Below are positions 1 to 7,205 of a stretch of 10,290 nt of DNA, in pieces (position 1 is the first letter of the stretch; each line of letters starts with the position of its first letter). The DNA is taken from the NCBI GenBank assembly GCA_002499325.1, contig DALC01000015.1, positions 1,731 through 12,020 of the forward strand. The letters are read 5' to 3'. The position numbers and the translations under genes are program-made. This DNA is from Euryarchaeota archaeon UBA538 (GTDB taxonomy: Archaea > Thermoplasmatota > Poseidoniia > Poseidoniales > Thalassarchaeaceae). Below the pieces are notes generated by a model. The model was not told where the DNA came from. It did no database searches and saw only the letters and a program-made list of their open reading frames with translations.

Positions 1-1130
1 AGGAGCTTTGCGTCCCTCCATAGCCTTTCGACGATGTATTCTCCGACATATCCGTAACCTCCCAGAACTTGGATAGCTCTATCGGCAATATTCTTTGAGA
101 TAGTGGTCCCAAATAACTTGACTCCATCGGAATCTAGTCTATTCCCTGATTTGGATAAGTCAATGAGTCTAGCAGTGTCGTAGACGTATGATCTCATCGC
201 CCTGTACTCTGCCCATGATTCTGCAATGTGCCTCTGAATCTGTCCGAAATCGCGTATGCTTCTGCCAAAGGCCTTCCTTTCACTGGCGTAGCTATTCATT
301 ACCGACAGGCACCTCCTGGAGATTCCAAGTGCCATCGCGGCGAGTCCCAGCCTCTCCAGTTCCAGATTCCTCATCATGTGAGACATTGACTCCCCGGGAG
401 AGCCAACGACATTTTCTGGCGGAACAACGCAGTCTTCGAAAACAAGCTCAGCGGTGTTACTAGCCCTCATTCCGAGCTTGTCCATAATTTTCTGGCCTAC
501 CGAGAATCCCTCCATCCCCCTCTCTACGAGGAATGTTGTAATCTCTGCTCGACCACTGGAGTCGGTCCCAGTTCTTGCATAAAGCCAGACTATGTCAGCA
601 GGTGTTCCAGCATCATCAATAGTCCCATTTGTTATCCACATCTTCCTACCATTGATTACCCAATTTCCGTCATCTCTCCGTATTGCATTAGTCTCCATCG
701 CCATTACGTCTGTGCCATGATCTGGCTCGCTCATTGCCATGCACCCAATCCACTCTCCACTGCACACTCTGGGGAGGATCCTTGATTTCTGTTCGTGGCT
801 TCCATTTTGAGCTAGGTTGTTGACCATCAGCTGGTCATGAGCTAAGTATGCTAGACAGAATGCGGGATCGGAGTATGAAAGCTCTTCATTGATGATCGCG
901 ACTGCTGTAGCGTCCATTCCCCCTCCCCCATATTCTGAGGGAACAGAAATACCTAGAAGGCCGGAGTTTCCGAGAGTCCTGAATAGATCAGAATTGAATT
1001 TCTCATCTCTGTTGAATTCCAATGCCTGTGGTTCGACTTCCTCAGAGACGAACCCCCTTACCATCTCTCTGAGCATGGAGTGTTCGTCTGTTGGATTAGC
1101 AATGTCAAGTGTCCTCCAGTCATCTGTCAT
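1..1130 (-). CDS. Acyl-CoA dehydrogenase, isovaleryl-CoA dehydrogenase-like (3' end cut by window edge)
   Basis: A FAD-dependent acyl-CoA dehydrogenase that would form an alpha,beta-double bond in an acyl-CoA and pass electrons to ETF. I translated it from the minus strand: ATG at 1130-1128, 376 codons, then the window edge, open throughout. Family landmarks in order are AMSEPDHGTD (about 132-141), the flavin-contact NGRKMWITNG (160-169), KLGMRASNTAEL (218-229), ERKAFGRSI (284-292) and GGYGYVGE followed by RLWRDAKL (357-376). The family is usually about 385-390 residues, so probably only some 10-20 residues are missing. Glu259 in NLELERLGLA aligns with the helix-G catalytic base of isovaleryl-CoA dehydrogenase (LDLERLVLA), not with the more C-terminal base of medium/short-chain enzymes. 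This suggests branched-chain (leucine) catabolism, although substrate assignment by motif is uncertain. It lies 46 bases downstream of asnS on the same strand. No Shine-Dalgarno is visible; an in-frame GTG two codons upstream is an alternative start. Confidence 0.88.
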   Translation of the reverse strand, partial: MTDDWRTLDIANPTDEHSMLREMVRGFVSEEVEPQALEFNRDEKFNSDLFRTLGNSGLLGISVPSEYGGGGMDATAVAIINEELSYSDPAFCLAYLAHDQLMVNNLAQNGSHEQKSRILPRVCSGEWIGCMAMSEPDHGTDVMAMETNAIRRDDGNWVINGRKMWITNGTIDDAGTPADIVWLYARTGTDSSGRAEITTFLVERGMEGFSVGQKIMDKLGMRASNTAELVFEDCVVPPENVVGSPGESMSHMMRNLELERLGLAAMALGISRRCLSVMNSYASERKAFGRSIRDFGQIQRHIAESWAEYRAMRSYVYDTARLIDLSKSGNRLDSDGVKLFGTTISKNIADRAIQVLGGYGYVGEYIVERLWRDAKL

Positions 1131-1176
1131 GGACACCGCAGATGGCTGGGGCGTAAGAGTGATTCGGGTGACACGC

Positions 1177-2505
1177 CTATGGCGTGACGCGTCTACTGTC
1201 TCTTGGAAATGGTATTGTCTCCCTGATGTGATCCGCTCCGGAGAGCCATGCGCAGACTCTGTCTACCCCCAATCCGAATCCACCATGTGGGACTCCTCCG
1301 TATCTCCTGACATCTATGTAAAATTCGTAAGGCTCTCTTGGTGTTCCCTCTTCATCGATCCTCTCAAGAATCTCAGATTCGGACCAAGTCCTCTCTCCTC
1401 CGCCTATTATCTCCCCGTATCCCTCAGGGGCGAGGAGATCGTGGCACAAGACATACTTGGGGTCTTCTGGGTCTGGCCTGTGGTAGAATGGCTTGGCAAT
1501 TCGCGGATAGTGAGTCAGGAAGTGTGGGACCTCGAAATCTTGAGTGAGTATTTTTTCCTTGGTGTAGTCCAGATCCTGTCCCCACTCCACATTAACTCCC
1601 TTGTTTTGCAGAGTCTCGATAGCCTCGTCATACCTCATTCTTGGATACTTAGCGTCGGCATAATTCTGGATTAGCCCAAGGTCCCTACCCAGTTCGGATA
1701 ACTCGGAGTCCCTTTCCTCCAAGAGAGTGTCAGCTATACTCCTGACTAGGGCCTCTCCATGGTTCATTACTTCCTCATTTCCGCCCCATGCTATTTCCAT
1801 CTCAGCATGCCAGAACTCAGTCAGGTGACGTCTTGTTCTACTTTTTTCGGCTCTAAATGACGGCGCGATTGTATAGAGTCTCTCCAATGCGGGCATCGCT
1901 GCCTCGGCGTAAAGTTGCCATGATTGAGTCAAGTAGGCCTTTTTTCCAAAGTACGGGACTTCAAAGAGAGTGCTACCCCCCTCCACTGCTCCAGCAACAA
2001 AGTTCGGAGCCTGATACTCTATGAATTCGCGTTCTCTAAAGTAGGAGTGCACGGCGCCGAAAACTGTTGATCTGATCTTGAGCATCTTGGTCATTCTACC
2101 TGTTCTCAAATACAGGTGCCTATTGTCGAGTAAAAACTCAGTTTCTCCGCCGTCGGCTTCGGACATTGCAGATTCTGTGATTGGGAATGGATTTTCTGGG
2201 TTGACGTGCCCGATGACTGTTCCCGTTTCGATGACAAGTTCGTGACCGTGTTCCCTATCCGTATTTTTTACAGTGCCCTTAACACGGACACTTGATTCTA
2301 TTAATGCGTTTGAAAGTGATTCGAAGCACTCTTCTCCTACTGTATCCCTCTTAATCACACACTGAAGAGTGCCGGTTGAGTCTCTGAGTACCACGAATCT
2401 AATTTTTTTTGAGCCTCTGGTTCTATGGACCCAACCACATAGCTCAACTTCTGCATCATCGTATTTTCCAGACAGTACGTCACCTATCCAGAACTCCTTG
2501 GTCAT
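1177..2505 (-). CDS. asnS: Asparaginyl-tRNA synthetase (class IIb)
   Basis: Charges tRNA-Asn with asparagine using ATP, in the cytoplasm. The 442-residue protein has an N-terminal OB-fold anticodon-binding domain (about 18-100, with ELCGWVHRTRG and KKIRFVVLRD), then the class II catalytic core. Motif 1 is near 155-168 (FREREFIEYQAP), motif 2 is 217-234 (FRAEKSRTRRHLTEFWHA) and motif 3 is 409-417 (GFGLGVDRV). Archaeal AspRS has a different sequence after FRAE in motif 2; SRTRRHLTEFWH, together with YFGKKAYLTQS (185-195) and GYGEIIGGGERT (362-373), is the AsnRS pattern. Length is normal for the compact archaeal/eukaryal-type enzyme. An archaeal-type AspRS is the only serious alternative and fits less well. 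The start is supported by the N-terminal strand order and by a GGGGAG stretch three bases before the ATG, a short spacing. tRNA-Lys lies just upstream on the same strand and the acyl-CoA dehydrogenase follows 46 bases downstream. Confidence 0.94.
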   Translation of the reverse strand: MTKEFWIGDVLSGKYDDAEVELCGWVHRTRGSKKIRFVVLRDSTGTLQCVIKRDTVGEECFESLSNALIESSVRVKGTVKNTDREHGHELVIETGTVIGHVNPENPFPITESAMSEADGGETEFLLDNRHLYLRTGRMTKMLKIRSTVFGAVHSYFREREFIEYQAPNFVAGAVEGGSTLFEVPYFGKKAYLTQSWQLYAEAAMPALERLYTIAPSFRAEKSRTRRHLTEFWHAEMEIAWGGNEEVMNHGEALVRSIADTLLEERDSELSELGRDLGLIQNYADAKYPRMRYDEAIETLQNKGVNVEWGQDLDYTKEKILTQDFEVPHFLTHYPRIAKPFYHRPDPEDPKYVLCHDLLAPEGYGEIIGGGERTWSESEILERIDEEGTPREPYEFYIDVRRYGGVPHGGFGLGVDRVCAWLSGADHIRETIPFPRDSRRVTP

Positions 2506-2562
2506 GGTCTCCCCGCTCGCCTCAGGTGGCCGGTGGTATATGGTTGCCTCGCAAGCTGGGTT

Positions 2563-2639
2563 TGGCGGGTCTGACGGGGTTCGAACCCGCGACCGCCCGG
2601 TTAAGAGCCGGGTGCTCTACCTGACTAAGCTACAGACCC
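2563..2639 (-). tRNA. tRNA-Lys (anticodon CUU), CCA encoded
   Basis: A complete cloverleaf reads on the minus strand from 2639. It has a 7-bp acceptor stem (GGGTCTG with CAGACCC), TA at positions 8-9, a D arm GCTT/GAGC, an anticodon stem CCCGG/CCGGG enclosing loop CTCTTAA, a 5-base variable loop and a T arm GCGGG-TTCGAAC-CCCGT with one G-T wobble. The anticodon is CTT, decoding AAG. The discriminator is G (2566), as in archaeal tRNA-Lys, and CCA is templated at 2565-2563. There is no intron. A TATA-like element lies about 26 bases upstream of the 5' end. The gene sits between rpiA and asnS on the same strand. With CCA it is 77 bases; the body without CCA is 2566-2639. Confidence 0.97.
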
Positions 2640-2660
2640 GCCCTTCCGAATGGCTATTCC

Positions 2661-2670
2661 AATTTAATGG
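2661..2670 (-). promoter_or_regulatory. Candidate archaeal TATA box for tRNA-Lys
   Basis: On the minus strand this reads CCATTAAATT, the most AT-rich stretch in the gap between rpiA and the tRNA. Its centre is about 26 bases upstream of the mature tRNA 5' end at 2639, the usual archaeal TATA-to-start distance. The match to the archaeal consensus (TTTATATA-like) is only partial, so the assignment rests mainly on position. Confidence 0.45.
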
Positions 2671-2684
2671 CCACGGGTGACAAA

Positions 2685-3407
2685 CTAGTGGAGTCTTCCT
2701 TCGGGATTGAACATAATATCCACTCCTGAGTGCGAGGCAACGAATACTGCATCGCATATTCCCACGAAGAGGCCGACCTCAACTACCCCATCGATTACAG
2801 ATATCATTCGCTCCATTTCAGCTGGATCAGTAATAGTAGGGCCGAACTCGCAATCCAGGATATAGCCATCGTTATCAGTGACATATATTCTATCTTCGTC
2901 CCCAGAATCTGTCATTTTACGTCTCAGAATGACCTTCCCTGGACAGATGGTAGATATCTCTTCAATTACAGACTGGAATTTTTCTGGACTGACTTCGACT
3001 GGCAGATTGAATTTACCAAGGACGTCTACCTTCTTGCTCTCATCGGCAACTACAATCATTGATTTTGAGATATTAGCGACTATTTTCTCTCTTGTAAGGG
3101 CGCCTCCTCCTCCCTTGATTAGAGAGAAATGACTGTCAAATTCATCTGCTCCGTCAATTGTTAAATCCAGAGATTTAGCATCGGAGATTTCCATCAGAGG
3201 TATACCCAGACTCTGTGCCAGTTCCCTAGTAGATTCGCTGGTAGGTACGCCGATTATCTCTAGTCCTTCTTGAGATACCCTTCTGCCAATCTCAACAATT
3301 GTATACTTGACAGTTGACCCAGTTCCAAGTCCAATATTCATCCCACTTTTTACATATCGACATGCCGCGATACCTGCTTCTCTCTTCAGCGCCTCGACGT
3401 CGCTCAT
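2685..3407 (-). CDS. rpiA: Ribose-5-phosphate isomerase A
   Basis: Interconverts ribose 5-phosphate and ribulose 5-phosphate, supplying ribose for nucleotides. From the ATG at 3407 the protein is 240 residues, a normal RpiA length. It shows the phosphate-binding loop GLGTGST (about 26-32), TIDGADEFD containing the conserved DGADE, KGGGGALTREKIVA carrying the lysine and glutamate of the active site, then VVADESKK, LPVEVSPEKF and the C-terminal GVVEVGLFVG. The frame stays open upstream to 3485, but those 26 residues look unlike RpiA, and MSDVEALKREAG is where family members begin, so I chose 3407. No Shine-Dalgarno precedes the ATG. An AT-rich stretch on the minus strand near 3440-3431 could be a TATA box for a leaderless mRNA. 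It is divergent from rnpB and 45 bases upstream of tRNA-Lys. Confidence 0.95.
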   Translation of the reverse strand: MSDVEALKREAGIAACRYVKSGMNIGLGTGSTVKYTIVEIGRRVSQEGLEIIGVPTSESTRELAQSLGIPLMEISDAKSLDLTIDGADEFDSHFSLIKGGGGALTREKIVANISKSMIVVADESKKVDVLGKFNLPVEVSPEKFQSVIEEISTICPGKVILRRKMTDSGDEDRIYVTDNDGYILDCEFGPTITDPAEMERMISVIDGVVEVGLFVGICDAVFVASHSGVDIMFNPEGRLH

Positions 3408-3437
3408 GGGGCTTCGTAAGCAGGTTTGAAGATGATT

Positions 3438-3456
3438 ATTTCCCATAATGGAAAAT
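3438..3456. repeat. Imperfect palindrome in the rpiA/rnpB divergent gap
   Basis: ATTTCCCAT-A-ATGGAAAAT: two 9-base arms around a single base, with eight of nine positions complementary (one C/T mismatch). It lies 31 bases upstream of the rpiA start and about 45 bases upstream of the RNase P RNA 5' end, so it could be an operator or part of a two-way promoter. A short AT-rich palindrome can also arise by chance, so the function is a guess. Confidence 0.3.
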
Positions 3457-3500
3457 GAGAGTAGGACCGTTGGGTTCATTGGCATAGACTTCTCGGCATG

Positions 3501-3802
3501 TCTGAGGGAGCAGGAGGGTTGCTGACAGTGTACGACACTGAGGAAAGTCCCCTCTCCATGATGCGAGTGGCCCGACGCAAGTCGGGGATCCGAGAGGGTC
3601 GGCTCTGCAACAGAAACGAACTACCTCGGGAGCACGATGAATCCGAAAGGAGGAGGTTTCCCGAAGGTAGCTGGAACGAGCACCCCCGCTGGAGCAAGTC
3701 CAAGCAGGCCCGTATTGCATCAACAGGGCCGGGTAGGATGCAAAGTTGAATGCAACCAGCCGAAAGGTGAACAGAAAGGGGCTTATTCCCTGCACCCTCA
3801 CT
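3501..3802 (+). ncRNA. rnpB: RNase P RNA (archaeal, type A-like)
   Basis: The catalytic RNA that removes 5' leaders from pre-tRNAs. The universally conserved blocks occur in order: GAGGAAAGTCC (3540-3550), TGCAACAGAAAC (3606-3617), GGAGCAAGTCCAAGCAGG (3691-3708), CCGGGTAGG (3729-3737) and ACAGAAAGGGGCTTAT (3771-3786). P1 closes the molecule: TGAGGG-A-GCAGG (3503-3514) pairs with CCTGC-A-CCCTCA (3789-3800). P4 forms between AAG-T-CCCC (3545-3552, with T3548 as the conserved bulged U) and GGGGCTT (3778-3784). Other helices are a GCAA-capped 6-bp hairpin (3571-3586), a long P10/P12-like stem (3621-3630 with 3660-3670, one bulged A) and a P16-like stem GGCCC/GGGCC (3707-3711 with 3726-3730). The GGU at 3732-3734 matches the loop that pairs with the tRNA CCA end. 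The length of about 300 is normal. Exact ends come from P1 and are uncertain by a few bases. Open frames across this region are not coding. Confidence 0.96.
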
Positions 3803-3824
3803 AACCACTCAGCATAAGCTATAT

Positions 3825-6800
3825 TCAATCAGAGTCCACAATTGCCTTTAGGACGGAGGATTCTGAAATGGTTCCGCCCTCGTCAAAGTCGAGCCACGGC
3901 CCGTTGAGGGTGATTCTGGACCTGAATTCGTTGTACACGACGATTATAGTGGGAAGTAGTATTGAGCTTGTTAGTAGCGCTAATGCAATTAGGGCCATCA
4001 TCAAGAGGAAGAAATTCTGAAGCCCCGGAATGGCTACAAATAGCCCGGCGGATAATCCCGCACAGGTTGTAGCTGTAGTCTCGAAAATAGTTCTCCCAGT
4101 AGTTACTACTGACCTTACAACACCTGCGGGAGTTTCCCCCTCGTCCCTAATTCTGTCAATGATATGTATCGAGTCATCGACTCCAATTCCGAATACTATG
4201 GTCCCTATCATTGCAGTGAATACATTGACATTGACCGAACCGCCTCTCATCAGGAGAGGTTGCCACAATACCACCACTGCGACGGCGGTCATTGTGAATA
4301 TGGCAAGTCTGGGCGAGCGGAACAATACAGCCATAGTGAAAAGTAGAATTATCATGGTCCAAACTGTAGTTTCACTCTGTGCTTTGTGAATGCCAGAGTT
4401 GATATCGATCGAAATTGGAAGCCCTCCGGTCAATTTGGAATTAGTGACTCCCTCCTCTGCTAGAGTAGTTGAGTAGCATGTTGTGGAGTCATCGCATCCC
4501 CCCTCTGACAAGAATTCGTCAATTGTATTCCTCAGGCCAGTTGCGTCCTTGATATTGATGTAAGGTTGCCATGCATACACAAGCGTCTTTGTCTCTCCTG
4601 ATCCTTGATCGGCATTCATCAGCATCGATCTAATTTCGGGGCTGAGTGTGTCGAAGACAACATTTACCATATCCTCTCTGGATGAAAGTGTAGTAAATGC
4701 CAAATCGCCACTTGTGATGCATTCGAGTTGAAGGGGATCGTCCCAGCAAGATGAATGGAGTATGTCCCAGAGAGAACGGTCAAAGGCCTGTTGACCAGTA
4801 ATATCGTCTTGAAGATGTATTGCCTTCAGAATATCAACAATACTGGTAGTATCAGTGAATTCGACATTGTCCACCTTAGCCTGCATTTCATCTATTGAGT
4901 CTAAAACAGGGATATCTCGAATGGGCGCAGTCTGGTTCATTGCCCCCCTGTCTGTAGCATCGATAATGAATAGATTAGTCTGCCCGCCACCGAATTCGTA
5001 GCTGTACTCCCTGAGGGCTTCGTAAGACTCCAGACCTGGAGGTACCTCATCTGATGAACCTGTGATGTCCTTTCCGAGTTCTTCCTCCAGGATTAGTACG
5101 CCCCAAGCTGTAGTGACAATAGCCACTAGCATTACCACTATCGTGGCCCTGACAGGAATCTTTCCTATGGCGTCCCAGACGCTGTCTAAGAGTCCAAGAG
5201 CGATGGTAAGTGACAGCATTGATGCCATAATCAGGGCATTCACTGGCGACATTGCCTCGGAATAGGATAATGCGAATGCCGCCAGGATGCCCAGAGAAAT
5301 TGAAACGTACAATGTCTGGTTTGTAGACATCTCCAGATTGTTGGGAGTCTTCCTGTACCTCAATAGCTGAATTAGTGCGGGAACCATTATCATTGAGAGG
5401 ATGAATGTCACTGAAATTCCCAGAAGCAGAGTGGTTCCAACAGTCCTCATCGGCTGTATGGGGACCAAAGAGTTCCAAGTAAGGACGTGGAATCCCAGTA
5501 TAGTGGTCAGGGCGGATAGGAAAATTGCATGGCCTGTGGTCATGGCAGCTCTTACTGTTGCGGTTAGGCTGATGAGAGAGTCCCATGGATCGACTGATAG
5601 CGGTTCCAGTCCATCTCTCTTCAATCGCCAGGACTCTTCGAGTTTCTCCTCAATGATCTCCTGCCTGTTCTCTTCAATTCTATTAGTCAGATGAAGCGCA
5701 TAGTCGACTCCGAGACCAATCAAAATAGGGCCGGCGGAGATTATCATGGGCGTTAGCATGATGTCCAAGATGACTGTGGCTCCGAAGGTTATTGCTAGGC
5801 TCATCGCGATTGGAGTCCCACAGATTAAGATGACCTTCGGGTTCCTGTGGAGTATTAACATCGCTAGAGCAACCAGCGCTAGGCTTGCCGGTAGCATCGT
5901 CTCTACCAACTCCAAGTAAATAGCATCAGAAACATCATGCAGAACCGGGGTCAAGCCCGTTACTGTGACAGCCCTTCTGTCGGGGATATCATCGAGCCTG
6001 TCCAGGTCAACAGTATTGGTATCTGGATCAATCCCCATTGTTGATGTGAGTTCGTATGTAGTGTAGCAGAGGTAGCAATTTGCCTCCTCAATCTCGTCAC
6101 AGACCCCACTACCATCATCATCACAATCCGGGAGTATCTTACCATCTGGTCCTATTCCGTGAATGTACGCCTCAGCAAAGGCCAAGAATGCCTTGTGATC
6201 CTTTACCAGACCATTTTTTGGGTCGTCACGCGGAGGTATGTCAGTTGTTGACATGTCGAATGATATTCCCATGATTATGACGCCTGTATCCCATGTTCCG
6301 TCACCGTTAGTATCCCTTACCATGGATTCCATCAGTGAACCGGCATTTTCGACATACTGGTCTATCCTATCTTGCTCGTCGGGGATCTCATAACCGTAAT
6401 ATGGATTGGAGCCTGCTATGGCACAGTTCTCACCGTCACTGATTGGAAGGCCATACTTCTCCATAGCACAGTTAAATCTCCATGAGGAAGAGTTTGCTTC
6501 CTTGATTATCTGGGCCGGGGACAGTACCCAGACCACTCCGTCATTAACTCCCCTGTCTGATTTATCCCAGTCCAGTCCCTTTGCATAGGTCCCTGCTGGG
6601 GATGAGTCGTCTCCTTCTATCCAGGACATTTGCATCAAGACTTCTGCAGACGTAATATTGTCATTCCCTCTATCGGAGATTGAGCTTATCGCATTGTCTG
6701 TTTGGATGTATATTATCACAATGTCCGTTGACCATTGCTCCCTAACCTCTGAAAGTAAATCAGAAGAGTCTGCTCCCTCTGGGAGATAAATCTCGACATC

Positions 6801-7169
6801 GCCATTAATCTGTTGCTGGAAGTCCATGGCATACTTTCCAACTACTGAGGTCAGCAGCAACAGGATGGCGACAATTATTCCAGGGCTCCTAAGAATAGCA
6901 GAGTAGGAAAGCTCGTTCAGCCTCCTGTATGCGGAATGGGTGATATCAGCGGCATCATCAAGTAGTTGCCCAGCGGTATCCAGTGCGTTACCTACCGGGC
7001 CCTCAGAAAGCGTCTTCCTAATCCTATTTGATGCCTCCCTGGCCGGCTGAATCCTCTCGAAGAATGATTGCCAGAATTCGGCTTCATCGTCAACAGATTC
7101 ATCTCTGGAAACGGAGAATCTGTCGATAGGGGTTTCCTCGGTCACGTGCTGTGCAATCACAATAACCAA
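3825..7169 (-). CDS. RND superfamily (MMPL-type) membrane exporter with N-terminal extension
   Basis: A 1114-residue proton-driven RND protein of the MMPL/COG1033 type; the substrate cannot be read from sequence. Layout: a polar N-terminal segment of about 90 residues, TM1 (94-115), external domain 1 (about 116-420), TM2-6 (424-603), two extra hydrophobic segments (618-638, 642-664), TM7 (673-694), external domain 2 (about 695-930), then TM8-12 (934-1079). The duplicated family motif is present in both halves, GLGVDYALH (485-493) and GIGVDDSIH (994-1002), whose aspartates correspond to the proton-relay residues of MmpL proteins. External domain 1 holds six cysteines and two acidic calcium-loop-like motifs; domain 2 holds four cysteines. 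The start is uncertain: the first codon is TTG at 7169, with GTG at 7160 and 7145 as alternatives, no ATG before TM1 and no Shine-Dalgarno. It converges on rnpB (stop 3825-3827) and is divergent from the disulfide module. Family call secure; function open. Confidence 0.9.
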   Translation of the reverse strand: MVIVIAQHVTEETPIDRFSVSRDESVDDEAEFWQSFFERIQPAREASNRIRKTLSEGPVGNALDTAGQLLDDAADITHSAYRRLNELSYSAILRSPGIIVAILLLLTSVVGKYAMDFQQQINGDVEIYLPEGADSSDLLSEVREQWSTDIVIIYIQTDNAISSISDRGNDNITSAEVLMQMSWIEGDDSSPAGTYAKGLDWDKSDRGVNDGVVWVLSPAQIIKEANSSSWRFNCAMEKYGLPISDGENCAIAGSNPYYGYEIPDEQDRIDQYVENAGSLMESMVRDTNGDGTWDTGVIIMGISFDMSTTDIPPRDDPKNGLVKDHKAFLAFAEAYIHGIGPDGKILPDCDDDGSGVCDEIEEANCYLCYTTYELTSTMGIDPDTNTVDLDRLDDIPDRRAVTVTGLTPVLHDVSDAIYLELVETMLPASLALVALAMLILHRNPKVILICGTPIAMSLAITFGATVILDIMLTPMIISAGPILIGLGVDYALHLTNRIEENRQEIIEEKLEESWRLKRDGLEPLSVDPWDSLISLTATVRAAMTTGHAIFLSALTTILGFHVLTWNSLVPIQPMRTVGTTLLLGISVTFILSMIMVPALIQLLRYRKTPNNLEMSTNQTLYVSISLGILAAFALSYSEAMSPVNALIMASMLSLTIALGLLDSVWDAIGKIPVRATIVVMLVAIVTTAWGVLILEEELGKDITGSSDEVPPGLESYEALREYSYEFGGGQTNLFIIDATDRGAMNQTAPIRDIPVLDSIDEMQAKVDNVEFTDTTSIVDILKAIHLQDDITGQQAFDRSLWDILHSSCWDDPLQLECITSGDLAFTTLSSREDMVNVVFDTLSPEIRSMLMNADQGSGETKTLVYAWQPYINIKDATGLRNTIDEFLSEGGCDDSTTCYSTTLAEEGVTNSKLTGGLPISIDINSGIHKAQSETTVWTMIILLFTMAVLFRSPRLAIFTMTAVAVVVLWQPLLMRGGSVNVNVFTAMIGTIVFGIGVDDSIHIIDRIRDEGETPAGVVRSVVTTGRTIFETTATTCAGLSAGLFVAIPGLQNFFLLMMALIALALLTSSILLPTIIVVYNEFRSRITLNGPWLDFDEGGTISESSVLKAIVDSD

Positions 7170-7177
7170 ATGAGCGT

Positions 7178-7205
7178 TCGCATTCTTTCAAATCTAAGAA
7201 TGCGA
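7178..7205. repeat. Perfect 10-bp inverted repeat, candidate operator
   Basis: TCGCATTCTT (7178-7187) and AAGAATGCGA (7196-7205) are perfect reverse complements around an 8-base spacer. It lies in the divergent gap between the RND gene and the thioredoxin-fold gene, and its right arm overlaps the TATA-like element at 7203-7214. On the minus strand it would span the region from the TATA box to the expected RND transcription start, a classic place for a repressor site. If transcribed it could also fold as a hairpin in the RND leader. No regulator gene is in the window. Confidence 0.6.

Noticed and set aside
889..1674. 261-codon plus-strand open frame
   Set aside because: It is antisense to asnS and the acyl-CoA dehydrogenase, both with clear family motifs; its translation shows no domain.
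1177..2505. Archaeal AspRS instead of AsnRS
   Set aside because: Motif 2 reads FRAEKSRTRRHLTEFWHA, the AsnRS form, and GEIIGGGERT also fits AsnRS.
3408..3485. 26-residue upstream extension of RpiA to 3485
   Set aside because: Open but unlike RpiA N-termini; the family normally begins at MSDVEALKREAG, and the extension would run over the likely rpiA promoter and the palindrome.
3803..3824. Small AGC-ATAA-GCT hairpin as a terminator between rnpB and the RND gene
   Set aside because: Three-base arms and no T-run on either strand; too weak to call.
3436..3828. Overlapping minus-strand frames (130 and 110 codons) and a plus-strand 83-codon frame
   Set aside because: They cross the RNase P RNA gene, whose conserved blocks and helices explain the sequence; the translations are low in recognisable structure.
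5047..5586. 179-codon minus-strand frame inside the RND gene
   Set aside because: Out-of-frame shadow of the RND reading frame, which has continuous membrane helices and family motifs over the same bases.
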